Shown here: positions 9,934 through 20,801 of the stretch, piece by piece
Layout: each line of letters starts with the position of its first letter
How positions within the stretch are numbered: the first letter of the stretch is position 1
Assembly: GCF_910592395.1 (NCBI RefSeq)
Contig: NC_088324.1
Location: forward strand, 2,976,001-3,040,000
DNA length: 64,000 nucleotides
Origin: Lineus longissimus
Lineage: Eukaryota; Nemertea; Pilidiophora; Heteronemertea; Lineidae
Reading direction: 5' to 3'
Notes under the pieces: model-generated
The model's input: only the letters and a program-made list of their open reading frames with translations
What the model was told of the DNA's origin: nothing
Database searches by the model: none
Position numbers and translations under genes: made by a program

Positions 9934-10904
9934 TGGGGGGGGGGGGGGGGGGGGGGGGGTGTCGGCGCTTCGCCATGTGGGTTTTTCGCGGGTTTTTTCT
10001 TCTTCACGTTTCCTGTGACGTCACCCTCCTCGGCTACGTTGCAACGCCACGGGGAGTGTTGGGTGACGTCACGGGGTTCTCCGGTGATGATAGTTGTTGT
10101 TTCCGAACGGATGCGCGCTCCCGTTCCGTTTCCGTTTCCGTGTCTTTTCCCGCCTTTCTTATGCACAATACGCATAAGAGACAAGACCACTAATGAATAT
10201 TCATACGTTGGAGGGTCGAGGCCTATCAATTAGACGAGTGCATGTTTTTTACTCTCAAGTACATATTTGGAGAGGTATTGAAAAAATATTTGCTGTGGCA
10301 AGTCTACAGATATAAATAAATTGTTTGGTAAAAAAAATAATTTTGAATTTTGACAACCTGGCCATAGGGGGGTGGTTCAAATTTGGAGTGAAAATGGCCT
10401 AAATAGGTAAAAATGTCCACTTGTGTCAAACTTGTCAATTTAAAAAAAAATTTCCGTGGTCAATCACCAATTTAAATCGCACCAGTTACTCGCAAGACTA
10501 ACCCGTATATCATATCCGAATTTCAGTTTCACAACTCCACGCATTCTTTGATGCGTCGCGGTCAAACAGTGACAATTTAACTGCTTAAAAAATCAATTGT
10601 GGTCTTGTCTCATAATCCTTAAATCATATCGTAGTGTTTATAGAGGACAAAGTGGAAAATGTTATGTAAGTTTTTATAGGCCTTTTTTCACTTATTTGTA
10701 TAATATTATTCACTCTTTGTTTCCTCCATCTCGGGAACCCAGTCTGAGCCTTTTCATACATGTCATAACATTGAGTTTGGGTTCAATTTGTGTATTTCAG
10801 TTTACCGTGTTTGACCATTAAAGAGAAGTTTGTAAAGCACGCGTTGAAGTTCATTGCAAGAAGAGTCCTCACGAGTTTATAAGCCACTACAGACGACAAT
10901 AATA
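9934..10904 (+). repeat. 3' LTR of the BEL element, split by a MITE
   Basis: Pieces 9934-10177 and 10616-10904 (about 533 bases) match the 5' LTR in order. The LTR starts with a run of 25 G (9935-9959) where the 5' LTR has 12. The two LTRs differ at scattered bases, and the G-run length and single-base changes fit an old insertion. Confidence 0.8.
10178..10611 (+). mobile_element. 434-bp MITE with ATAA target duplication
   Basis: Terminal inverted repeats GAGACAAGACCAC and GTGGTCTTGTCTC bound the element. ATAA lies on both sides (10174-10177 and 10612-10615). The 5' LTR has an empty site at 1017-1020, where AAAA joins CGC to TCC. A second copy is at 42272-42715 and a diverged one near 12586. 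No ORF is present. A 4-base A/T target recalls the TTAA-type superfamilies, but the superfamily is unassigned. Confidence 0.85.
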
Positions 10905-10929
10905 AATTTGAACAAGAGCTACGCAGAGC

Positions 10930-11366
10930 GAGCACATTATACGCCCGCCATGGGAGTAAAGGGTGGTTGGTCAGGGTGAAAAGTGTGTTTGCAATTGTAC
11001 CGGGGAAATGCACTCCAGTACATGCAAAAAAAAGAAAATGAGTTATCACACTCGAAACTTAATGAATAGGCTTTTTGGGCTCATATTAGTGACCTGCAAA
11101 GCAGGTTTGGTTGATATAGATGGTGCGCAAACAGTGACTATACATGATATAGAATTTCAGTAATCGCGCGGACAATGAAAGGTAAGCGGAAAATGGAAAC
11201 AGGTCTTCGTGACCTTGACCTTTGACATTTTGACCTCCAAATCAATAGGCTTCTTGGGGCCTATACTAGTGCCCTGCAGACCAGGTTTGGTGACTATACA
11301 TGATGTAGAATTTCAGACGGACACCGAATGCCATAACATAATACGCTCCGGAGCGGGCGTATAAAA
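10930..11366. repeat. Interspersed repeat with short inverted ends and an internal duplication
   Basis: The ends carry ATTATACGCCCGCC (near 10935) and its near reverse complement GGCGGGCGTATAA (near 11353). Inside, a segment beginning AATAGGCTT..TTGGG occurs twice, about 184 bases apart (near 11063 and 11247), each copy running to a TATACATGAT.TAGAATTTCAG end. The second copy is preceded by GACCTTGACCTTTGAC, a word seen in widespread animal repeats. No coding potential. Confidence 0.6.
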
Positions 11367-12585
11367 ATCTGGCCGATTCAACGGCGAATAATTTCTGTTC
11401 TATGGCACTCGACGTGGATTTATTGGTAGATATTTCTGGATGATGACTATTACACGGTCATATGTTGTTTATATTGGTGTACATGCAGCTGTTCTGAGAG
11501 AAAACAGTGTTTTTGTAGTCCTATGCCTAATTCATGGTACAAATTGCGCTTATTTTTACCATATCTGCTTAAGTTGTAAAGATTATTGCATGTGCTGTGT
11601 TGTGTAGCATGTACACCAGAATAGGCAGATACGATCGCAAGCACATGGCTTAAAGTGTTATCTAAAGTGACCTAAAATGTGATATAAGACGGCAGACTGT
11701 CCACTAGCATGGTTATTTTCATGCACTGCCATGACTGTCCGCTACATGGTTGGTGTGCCCGGCCAGGGGTCGAACACAGAAGTTGATAACGATACCTTTC
11801 AATATAGTGGTTTTATTTGAAACCTGTAATAAATGATAAAGAACATTTAGCACCAACGAAATACATAAAGATAAACATACAACTTGTTTATACACACAAA
11901 TGTTTGCTAACTAGAACCAATGATTTATGAACTATTTTTTGGCCACTTATTGTCGTGGTATTTTCTCTCAATAAAAACCAACAATAATTGTCTATCAACA
12001 CTGAAATCAAACCGTAATATAATCAACGCCTAATCAATATAGAGATACACTTACATTGGCATCTGTTAGTCCACGTAACTAATATTCATCACCAAAATAA
12101 TCCATGATAAAAACTTTTCCGAACGTCCGACTTGCTATAAAACTTAGCGCAAAGTGAACCTGAAGAAATCACGCGCGTATCGCGAGAGCTGGTCAACCAA
12201 TGACCAAACCGGAATGAACAGAAAGGTGCGAAACGAATCGGGCGCGAAATTCAAATATAAAAATGTCAATAAAACACGCTGTTTCAGCGAAACAATGGTT
12301 ACACGTGAACGGTCATGACAGCGACACATTTGATGCTTCATCAGACGCATGTTTCTGAATGGATCCCCATTGCGGGGGCCCGATAGTCCACATATTCGTC
12401 AGGCCTAATCTAGCAAGCTGCCCTGCGCATGGCTTTTAAACAGGAAATGAGAAGGTACATTTTCACCGCCCGAGAAAATGTAAAAAGTATGCTGAATCGG
12501 TAGTCGTGCGAAATCAACTTTAATTCATACAAGTACAAAAATCCACTCTTCGGCCTGATCGGTATGAGGCGTTTCATTTGAGTAT
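11367..12585. other. Non-coding, no recognisable feature
   Basis: A/T-rich sequence. I see no gene, RNA or element boundary beyond an older repeat margin running into the MITE at 12586. Confidence 0.4.
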
Positions 12586-13005
12586 GAGATAGGACAACCA
12601 TTGAATATCCACAGGCTGGAGGATGCAGACCTATCAATTAAACGCGGGTATGTTTTTAACTGTATGTCCATACTCGGAGGGGATTTCTGAATATATTTGC
12701 TGTGGCAAGTCTACAGACATGATGAAATTATTTTATGAAAAAAATAATTTCGATATTTGATATTTTTGCAAAGGGGTGGAGTTTTTAAAGATTTTTCTGC
12801 GTGTTGGCTGAAACGGAAAGAAATATCAACGTCTCTCCAGTTTGTCCGATCACCTCAAAAAATCAATTGACAACTACCAGTTACAATTTCACCAGTTGCT
12901 TGCCCAACTGTCCGGAATATCATATTCAAATTTTAGATTCAAAACAGCACTCAGCAATTCATGCGACGCGGTCAGACATTGACAAATCAATAGTCAGTTT
13001 TTATA
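12586..13005 (+). repeat. Diverged copy of the GAGACAAGACCAC MITE
   Basis: It follows the MITE at 10178-10611 in the same orientation: a degraded end GAGATAGGACAACC, then CTATCAATTA, TTGCTGTGGCAAGTCTACAGA, and the CAATTTAAA/ATGCGACGCGGTCA segments. The right end is eroded, so the boundary is approximate. Confidence 0.6.
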
Positions 13006-14560
13006 AGATTAGTCAGGCGGATTTCTTTCAGAGGGTGATGTAAGTACTTTTTTGCAGTGATTTACTCTAGACACACTCATCTTCACCGGTTTTCTGGGCA
13101 AGACCGCCCCCAGCACAATGTGCATGTATCAAAGTCAAGGCCTCTCCATACCTGATTGGTTCTTCGGTATGGTGCGCTGGAGTGTAATCAGAGTCTTTTG
13201 TTTGAAAGACTCTGCCTGTCATTGCTGTGAAATCGACACAAACAACGCTAAGGGCAGGACATGATGTCATGACCATCAGAAATGTTAGACAACTTGGTGC
13301 CCCCCCCCCCCCCCCATTGGTTATCTCGATTGATTGTTGAGTGGCATAGAACGACAAAATGACATTATATCTATGGGGGCTTGGCTTGAATATTTCAAAA
13401 CGGTGTTAGATCGGTGGGTCTAGATTAAGTTCGGTTTTACAGTACCCTCTTCAGGCCGAGCCCTCAACTACCGACGAAAGTCTTCAGTTTTCCACAACCC
13501 CTTCCGTCATATACAAGTATGTATGTATGTAAGTTTACATCAGTCAACATAAAGCTGGGCAGTCATTGGCATGTTGGCGCATTGAGATATCTCAACTTTA
13601 AAAGCTTTTTTCAAGATGTCCAATTTTGACTCAAGAAATTGACCCTTTTAGAGGCTCTAGAAAAAGGGTTTTGTTTTGGGTCCTTAAAATTTGGGACTTT
13701 TCCATCCACCCATAGGACGTCCACCAATATATTCAGACAAATCTGATATTGTCATATTATAATCATCCACCGTCGGAATCTTTTATAGCTACTAAATGGC
13801 TCAAAAAGTTGGCCTTGACGTTTTAGTGCCCCGTTTGTCGTGCCACAACCTCAGCGCACTGGAGAGCTGGTGGTGACTTTTAAGTGATGTCAACACCACG
13901 ACTTTACCTAGCACAAGTCATTTCATTGCTGTAACACATTTCCCAATTAATTAATGTTGGAACTGATGGTAAAACATCAATATTGTTTTTTATCATCTGG
14001 CATGACTAATGTTACGGGGTCATCCCAATTTGTAAAACTATCCCATCCTCTATGCTATAACTCCACTTATGTAATACAATTCCTTTGTATAAATAACAAA
14101 TTAAACTGTTATCTACTACATCAGCCTCAGGTACTTCATGTACACAATCAAATTACCCTTCAAGAAACCACTATCGGACAAGCTTGTAAAACCTGTAAGC
14201 GTTATGGCCAAACAACTCCTATCTCCAAACCATTCCTAATTTTAGCCAAAAGCCAATGTCAAAACCTGGTCATCTTGCCATAGTCAGATAGTTGGTAGCG
14301 CAATTGTTGGAGCTAACATAGCCCACGCTCTCTCTAAAACATCGTAAACACCTGTGTAAGCTGATGGTACAAGGTAGATACCATCTCGAGCTTGAACTTC
14401 CAGACCACGATAACCTTGGGAAACCCTAACTATTCAGAATTACAGAAAAGTGCAATGACGCACACTCTACGGGTTTGAAGATCCGTTCGTTCGGTATTTA
14501 TTGATTTTGATACCTAAATAAGGGTACGTTTTTAGAACGAACATCTCTCAACGAAGTAGC
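13006..14560. other. Non-coding stretch with a C-run
   Basis: A C-run lies at 13302-13314. Open frames here (for example minus strand 13067-13357 and plus strand 13954-14283) show no domain, signal peptide or splice framing that I can defend. Nothing else is supported. Confidence 0.4.
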
Positions 14561-14563
14561 AGC

Positions 14564-14782
14564 AACAGTTTTAACTCCGCTCCCGGGCGTAACAGTCAGC
14601 TTCCGAGCAGAGCTCATCATCTAGCCTCAGGGCAATAGTCTTAACTCCGCTCCCGAGCGTAACAGTCAGCTTCCGAGCAGAGCTTATCATCTAGCCTCAG
14701 GGCAATAGTTTCAACTCCGCTTCCGAGCGTAACGATCAGTCAACTTCAGAGCAGTGACGATATGCTAGCTTCAGGGCTAAAC
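14564..14782 (+). repeat. Minisatellite, three 70-bp units
   Basis: AACTCCGCT recurs at 14573, 14643 and 14713, exactly 70 bases apart. Each unit continues CCGAGCGTAAC...CAGCTTCCGAGCAGAGC...CTAGC(C/T)TCAGGGC. The third unit is the most diverged. Confidence 0.85.
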
Positions 14783-14886
14783 ATTTGACCAATTCGTCGT
14801 GGAAGTAAGCTCACGCCAGTATTGTGATATCATCGGTTATAAAATCTGCGAAACTGAACATTCTTGTGTGGACATCAGTGACTAGC

Positions 14887-15114
14887 ATGATAACAATTCA
14901 TTTCTTGTTTGTGGTGTTATTAACTTGCATTCAACGACTTCCTCTCGTCTCGGCGTATTTGATTCCCGACCTCTTGATTAGCCATTCGAGTGTCCCTGTC
15001 ATTTGCTGCAGTCCCGGACAATATCTTACGGAGGACAGGAGGACACGCCCCGGCCACCATTTGCGACCCGTGACACGTCGCAAGATCGTTGTTGGTTTCA
15101 CTTGGATACCATGA
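14887..15114 (+). CDS. Possible signal-peptide exon, unrecognised gene
   Basis: From ATG 14887 the frame encodes a hydrophobic leader (ITIHFLFVVLLTCI core) and then ICCSPGQYL, which recalls the first cysteine-rich repeat of a TNF-receptor-like protein. It then runs into a basic, low-complexity stretch and a stop at 15112-15114. No clear splice donor follows the cysteines. It may be a first exon, a pseudogene or chance. Confidence 0.22.
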   Translation: MITIHFLFVVLLTCIQRLPLVSAYLIPDLLISHSSVPVICCSPGQYLTEDRRTRPGHHLRPVTRRKIVVGFTWIP

Positions 15115-16162
15115 GTTTTTCGCGCCTATCTCATGACTTGCAAAGTGTTTTACAATGAAACCTGAATAGGACTGTGTTACAAGACCAGATGCACATCCCG
15201 GTCAAGCATCATTATGATATCTGAAGAAATATCAACGGGAGACCGGTTTTTCGCAGATTTTTCTCGATGAAACCATGTTGAAAAGATACGTGGTTGCGCG
15301 CGCAGCTTATTTACAAATGTTCGTGACGTCATCAGATATCCATCTATAGATATGTCCCCATCTTGGCGATGCAGTAATATACCCTGAAAGGCCTGAACCC
15401 ACTGACGCGTTTTGCCGCCATGCAAAAGCACCGCACTGATGCAATTTCCCGCGACGGCTGGCCGCAGCGGCACAGTTTAGGTAAGCAGTTCCCACTGGCG
15501 CGTTTAATCGCGGACGGTGTTCATACCTTCAAAATCGATACGTGGCCAATAGGCCTGCTAGATAAAGATGTCCGATTGCGATTCCGATACTGCGGTATTT
15601 GCCTTGTATCTTTATTTTAAAATAAAAAGAAGCGCGTGCAAAGGCATAAATAGTGGGTTCATGACAGAATAATATGGATTTATATTTTATGGATTGTTAT
15701 GGATTTATGACTCCTAATACTCTATGTAATTACGTAGTAGAATGGTGTAGGCCCCTCTCTACTCATCCAGTACAAAGTCGGTGAATTTTAAGAAAAACAT
15801 GGACTTTCCCATTGAAAAACCGCAGCAATTAAACGCTTCGATTGCCATTTTTGCAATCTGATTACGGCCGCGCGCATACTTGAATGGCGACCCACATACT
15901 CGACATACCTTTTTTATCCACGTACTAATGTCAATCCACCCCAAGTTACAATCCCCGTGATGAGTGACGTCACCATGGACAATTTGGTTGATCGCGCCCG
16001 GGTCAGCATGGATTTATTCGAGCTCTTCAAGTTTGCTGCGTTTTCCGAATCTAATGTCTATTTCCCTCCAATTTCCAATGTGTGGCGTGTAATAGAACAT
16101 GTAGGATTGTTCTAGGAACGTGATATGATGATTTTATTAGAACATGTTGTGGAATTGTTCTA
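15115..16162. other. Non-coding, no recognisable feature
   Basis: No domain, RNA gene or repeat boundary recognised. A short duplicated word, TTAGAACATGTTG/TAGAACATGTAGG, sits beside the repeat that starts at 16163. Confidence 0.35.
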
Positions 16163-18226
16163 GACGCAAGGGCCCAACGCGCCGCGTAGCGGCAAAAAAG
16201 CGAAGCTGGCGAAACACTTATAACGGTTCACCGTCACTTATTACTTGACTTATAGCGCATTTACGGGGTTGCAACTATTTTGCTTTATAGTGACACCAGG
16301 AAAGAAAAGCATGCGACCTAACACCGATCCATTTGTATAAAGTGCTAATTACAAGGTATATAGTAGGAAATATCAATAAAACAAGATAGGGAATGTATTA
16401 CGAAAAAAGAAGGGACCGAAGAAAAGGGGTTGCTGTTGTTATTTCTTTTATGATGCACAGAGTGCATCATTATTGAGAAGGAGCCCCGCAGGGTCCTTTA
16501 AATGATCATCTGCCATGGACATTGGACATGCCCATCCTGAGATGCCCAGTTGTGTCGATGATGGGGACAATGAAGCACAGAAGGGTGACAACCATGAAGA
16601 TGAAACTTCCAATGACTCAGGCAGTTGAAAATGGGCCAAATAGTGTGGCTCAGATCCAGAGTGTGAAATTATTTCATGATGAAATTCATGGCCATGAGCA
16701 ACAACAGTATCAATTGTGTTAGAGGTCCACATCATTGTATGATGATCGAGGCCACCTTCAAACTGACTGACATACGACATATACAATATGATAGCCGGAT
16801 TTTCGTTTGCGAACGTGCTTGGCGGGCATGATGTGGTAAACACCATAAAAACATGCTCCAAAGTCCGAATTTCCAAGGTCGATTAGTAAATACCTATCAT
16901 TGTTGAGGACGGGCTTATGATTATTATGTATCTAAAAAGTGCCAAAGTTGAGTTGGGAGAGGTTTCGTTTTGGTAAAATTTGACGACTCTCTAAGTTGTG
17001 TTCGAATCTGATACCCAACATAGTACGTAATGTATAAGCTCTGTAGACGTGCAGTAAAACAGTGCGCAAACCTTGTTGCTGATTGTCGGAGAACTGCGCA
17101 GTTCACATTAGGGACACCCGGTCATGACAATCTTCTGGCTGGATATCTGATCTCAGAGACACCAATAGTAACGGAGGATCTGCTATTGGGCTGGCGGCAT
17201 TAAGGTTCAGTTGTAGTCGTGTATGATAAACTCTCACCAATATCCGGATGAGCCGTTATTCTCACTTTCCGACTAGTATTCAAGTAGTTCCGGACAGTTC
17301 CGAACGAGAAAGGTGGCGGCGCCAGTGACGTCATCATACTTGTATTTACAGATAATTACCTCGTTGTAATTAAGGAATGATCCTAATTGACTGAAAACTG
17401 TAGGGTATTGATAATTTCAAAGGGCCTTTCTAATGAAAGGGTCGCTGTAATATTTGATGGCAACATTTCTAAATTCCAATCGGAGGTTTTCAAGCATAGG
17501 GGGGTGGCGGACTATACGTCCAAGAAACTTTAACGACTCCCCGCGCTGAGGCGCGGGGGAATAATCATTCCATGTCGTCTTTTGAGGGCATTTTTGATTG
17601 TAAAACAATATCTGTTGACGCAATCGGAGTCTCTGCAATGTAAATTTTATCACAGCAGTCTCGCGCAAGGAGAAGTTCTGTACCTTTGAATTCTTCACTT
17701 ATTAGTCTGGCGCAAAGCCAGACGTTTTCCACTACGATTTCACTACGATGTTTGACCAGAAGGAGCAGTGCGCGAGATATGCTAATGAGCATTTCTCTCA
17801 TTGAGTTTCGTAAGAGTGTTCCATATCGCGCTAAGCTGACAGGCGTGCAACGGTAGGTTGTTGCTCCCCAACTTCCACCCTAATGCGGTACTCCGGCAGA
17901 GTCACCATTTGATGGGAATGGGACAATGCCCTCATTGTGTATGGAGTCATAGGGATAAGAAGACATTATTCATTAGTGTTGGTGCAAGTGATTTTGCCCA
18001 AAAAGCATGCGCATGCAAGGAACAAGTCATGTGCCACTGGCCAGTGCATACCCTAGGCTATGTACTAGTAAACATGGTAAACATGAACAACTGAGACCAA
18101 AGGTCTGTTGATTGTGCTTTAAGAGAGACTGGCGCCATGCTTAGTCTCTCTTAAAGCACAGTCAACATACACCAACCCCCTCAGACTCAGAAACCACAAA
18201 CGCCAAACCCTTCCTGCTACCTTAAT
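16163..18226 (-). repeat. Hairpin repeat family, copy A (minus orientation, with its own insertion)
   Basis: It matches copies B (38970-42120) and C (60112-62746) in reverse. The family's 3' end GGGCCCTTGCGTC, with the GCCGC/GCGGC hairpin, is at 16163-16200. Its 5' end AGGTAGCAGGAAGGG is at about 18210-18225. Relative to B and C it lacks the block between the leader hairpin and about 41310, and it carries a 1.2-kb insertion. The leader hairpin arms lie at 18106-18130 and 18142-18166. No recognised protein domain. Confidence 0.8.
16382..17562. mobile_element. 1.2-kb insertion in copy A, ending in a strong hairpin
   Basis: Copies B and C read continuously through this point (AATAAAA/TAATCATTCC), giving the empty site. 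The insertion has no terminal inverted repeat and no clear target duplication. Four bases before its right end is a perfect stem of CCCCGCGC (17539-17546) and GCGCGGGG (17551-17558) with a TGAG loop. A 3' hairpin and a clean A/T insertion point fit a Helitron/Helentron-like non-autonomous element; this is inference. A 142-codon open frame (16448-16876, minus) inside has no recognised domain. Confidence 0.55.
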
Positions 18227-18246
18227 ATTTACGGGTAGTGCGGCAC

Positions 18247-18575
18247 TGCCTTTCTGGTGTAGGATCCAGACATGAGTAATCTCGGGTGCAGGATCCCGTT
18301 GAAATATATATGCATGTTGGATTGCATAGGTATATGTGAGTATGTTGGATTGCGCTTTCCTTTCTGGGGTAGGATCCAGAAAGAGGTAATATCGGGTGTG
18401 GGATCCCGTTGAAATATGCATGTTGGAATCCATAGGTATAGATGCGCATGTTGGATTGCGCTTTCCTTTCTGGTGTAGGATCCAGACATTGGTAATCTCG
18501 GGTGTTGAATCCCGTTTAAATATGCATACTGGACTGCATATGCGCATGTGGGATTGCACTTTCCTTCAGTACCTT
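18247..18575 (+). repeat. Minisatellite, three ~108-bp units plus a partial
   Basis: TTTCTGG(T/G)GTAGGATCCAGA recurs at 18251, 18361 and 18467. Each unit continues GTAAT.TCGGGTG...ATCCCGTT.AAATAT and a GCATGTTGGATTGC segment; a fourth, partial unit starts near 18550. It abuts the 5' end of repeat copy A. Confidence 0.85.
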
Positions 18576-18820
18576 GGTAGGAGAAGTTGTTTGGGTGAGC
18601 GCCAGGATATGGTGCAGAGCTAATTTATATTTTTTATGCGTTTCGTGGTATGATGCTTGGTAAATGGTTCTCTGTCGCTATGTATATATACAGGCGTAGA
18701 GATCTTCGGCAGTACGCAAATTACGTGTATGTCATTCGCTTACAACAATAGGCCTAGAGCGTATTTGGAAGGTGATGAATAAAGAGTACATAGTAGGTTG
18801 ATAGTGGCATAATCGGCCCG

Positions 18821-19440
18821 TAGTCCGGGAGCCAAAGGCTGATATTTACCTGAACCTGGAAATGCCGGATGAAGTTTTTTTCTTTGCTGTTTTCACTAGT
18901 CTAGGGGATGCTCATCATAATTAAAGAGGCTGCCCGGTGATATCTCTTGAGCAATTTTCAAAATATGCAAATTAAGTCCGCCATTACTGAAATTCCGTTA
19001 ATTGACTATATCTCAATTGATATGCATCATACCATAACGAAATTGGTGTCTATACCTATGTTATCAGGGTCTACGAACACAATAAGCCCATCATTGCAGT
19101 AATCAAACGTTTTGAACGCATGCAAATTGTGCAAATGAGGTCGGCCATTACCAAATTTCAGTTTTTTGGCAATATCGCGGGAAATATGCAGTATAATCTC
19201 ATCAAATAAGTGTCCATTCCTAGGTTATCAGGGTCTATCTTACAAATGATACTATAACTGATGTAATTGTATGCTTACATGCCACTGAAATGTGCAAATT
19301 AGATGCTGCCATTACCAAAATCTCAAGGATGATAAAAAGAATTAGTGTATGCCTAGACTATATCAGAGATGACCATACATAATGCAACTGTGCGCTTTAC
19401 ATCACACTGAATCTTCAAGTTAGATACCAGATTTAATTGA
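18821..19440 (+). repeat. Left long TIR, degenerate tandem units of ~165 bp
   Basis: The unit core GCAAATTA..T(C/G)(C/G)GCCATTAC recurs near 18965, 19131 and 19295, about 165 bases apart. The first unit and outer 140 bases are the reverse complement of 25460-25620. Units become more diverged inward. Confidence 0.75.
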
Positions 19441-20600
19441 GGGCTGGGATATAAGAAGCCAACTTTAGCCTGGTCAGTGAGTGGCTTCAATCATGATGTT
19501 AGTTTTGTATTCCGCCCACAGGTGGCACCAGTGCTTTTTTCAAGGTGCAGGAGAGGCACATGGTTGTCATGATGAAGATTTACCCTAAGTTGCTGTGATC
19601 ATTGTGGATGTGAACTTTGTCTAACATAAGGTATGAACTATAGACCTCTTTGGGGTAGTGACCACTAGATTTTGCGAACGACTGAGTTTCATTCAGCCTA
19701 GAATCCAATTGAAGTTTGTGTGCTTGTGACGGAGCGGGGATTTAGGCTATTGCACGGGCCTGGTCACAAATTAGAAAAAGACGGCTGAATGTATAATTAT
19801 TTACATGTATTAAAAATTAACAAGAACAAGAAAAATATATTTATAAAATTAACATTTCACCGCTCAAATCCAACAACTAAAAGTCTGTTTACACATTACC
19901 AAAGTCCAAAGCTCCCTCCACTCCGGCTCCACTCCCTGGGCGCGGTCAATTCCCAACAACGGCTCCTTCACCTACCACCGGTCTCCCAACACGTAACACA
20001 CGTAACACACGTCTCTCCGAACTCCTCTCTCGTTACCACACGACAACACACGACACAAAAGTGTCCGTCCCGACACGCAGTCGGTCCAAGGCTACTCCAG
20101 TAGCCACCAAGCACGTAGCTGGTTTACAAATTAACGGTCTGGCGACACCTTGGCCGCAAAGCCAACTCACGGTTCGCCGACACGATGGCAGCAATGCCAA
20201 GGCGCTCCAACCCGCGGCTGGACGCAAATAACAGGTGAGAACACCACGACTCTCCGACACACAGCCGGTTCACATTCCACCAGGAATGACGACCACGTTG
20301 GTCAAACGGAATTGAGTTCGGCACGTACGATGTACAACTTCTCCTTACAGAGGCCAGCCAGGAACTGCCCACACCCAGTCCAGCTCCAACTAATGAACCC
20401 AAGAGTTATATAAGTCTATGTCCATGAGTAATCACACAACGTCCTGAAGTTACCAAAGTCCTATTCAACACACTCAAGCCAAAGGTCTAAATTAACATGT
20501 AATAATGTGACTGAAATACCAGTTACACATTCAGCCTAACCAGACAAATTATGAATAAATAAAACTAATAAGGCCAACAACTCAGGCCTAACACAAAGGC
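19441..20600. other. Transposon interior, 5' of the coding region
   Basis: No domain-bearing ORF. A CGTAACACA triplication is at 19990-20012. It may hold the promoter or a leader of the transposase gene; no element can be pinned down. Confidence 0.4.
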
Positions 20601-20801
20601 CTGTGATGCCATTCATCACAGTGCTGCCCTCTTTTTGTTTCTTGATATACTACTATGGGTGTGGTCATGCTTGCCATGCCACATTGAATAATGTTATGTT
20701 TGCATTTATTATACAATGTACTGCAAACAGAATGATCAAAATACTTTATGCTAACTTGAAGTGTGGAAAATCAGAGCACTTTTATTCTTCCAGGTTGAGA
20801 A

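Larger units (their letters stand above)
785..10904 (+). mobile_element. BEL/Pao LTR retrotransposon, decayed, with nested insertions
   Basis: An internal gag-pol region (3748-9735) lies between two direct repeats that I read as its LTRs: 785-3736 and 9934-10904. With later insertions removed, each LTR is about 525 bases. The LTRs match through a G-run, the TGTCGGCGCTTCGCC segment, two TGACGTCA-like sites, a CTTAAATCATATCG segment and a final ACTACA...AATAA stretch. Domain order in the body is Gag (DUF1759-like), zinc knuckles, DSG protease, reverse transcriptase, RNase H, integrase and a DUF5641-like C terminus, as in the BEL/Pao group. The coding region has many in-frame stops, frameshifts and an integrase deletion, so the copy is dead. 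No convincing primer-binding site, polypurine tract or target duplication was found. Confidence 0.85.

Noticed and set aside
785-10904. Segmental duplication instead of LTRs
   Set aside because: The repeats abut a BEL gag-pol exactly on both sides in direct orientation with LTR-like length.
13067-13357. 96-codon minus-strand frame
   Set aside because: It opens across a poly-C tract coding for poly-Gly and has no recognised domain or splice context.
16448-16876. 142-codon minus-strand frame in the copy A insertion
   Set aside because: No domain recognised; the opposite strand has an equally open acidic frame. Kept only as part of the element.
20603-20801. Extension of the transposase start upstream of the ATG near 20804
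   Set aside because: The frame is open from a GTG, but the residues are hydrophobic and unlike the charged, Cys-containing protein that follows.
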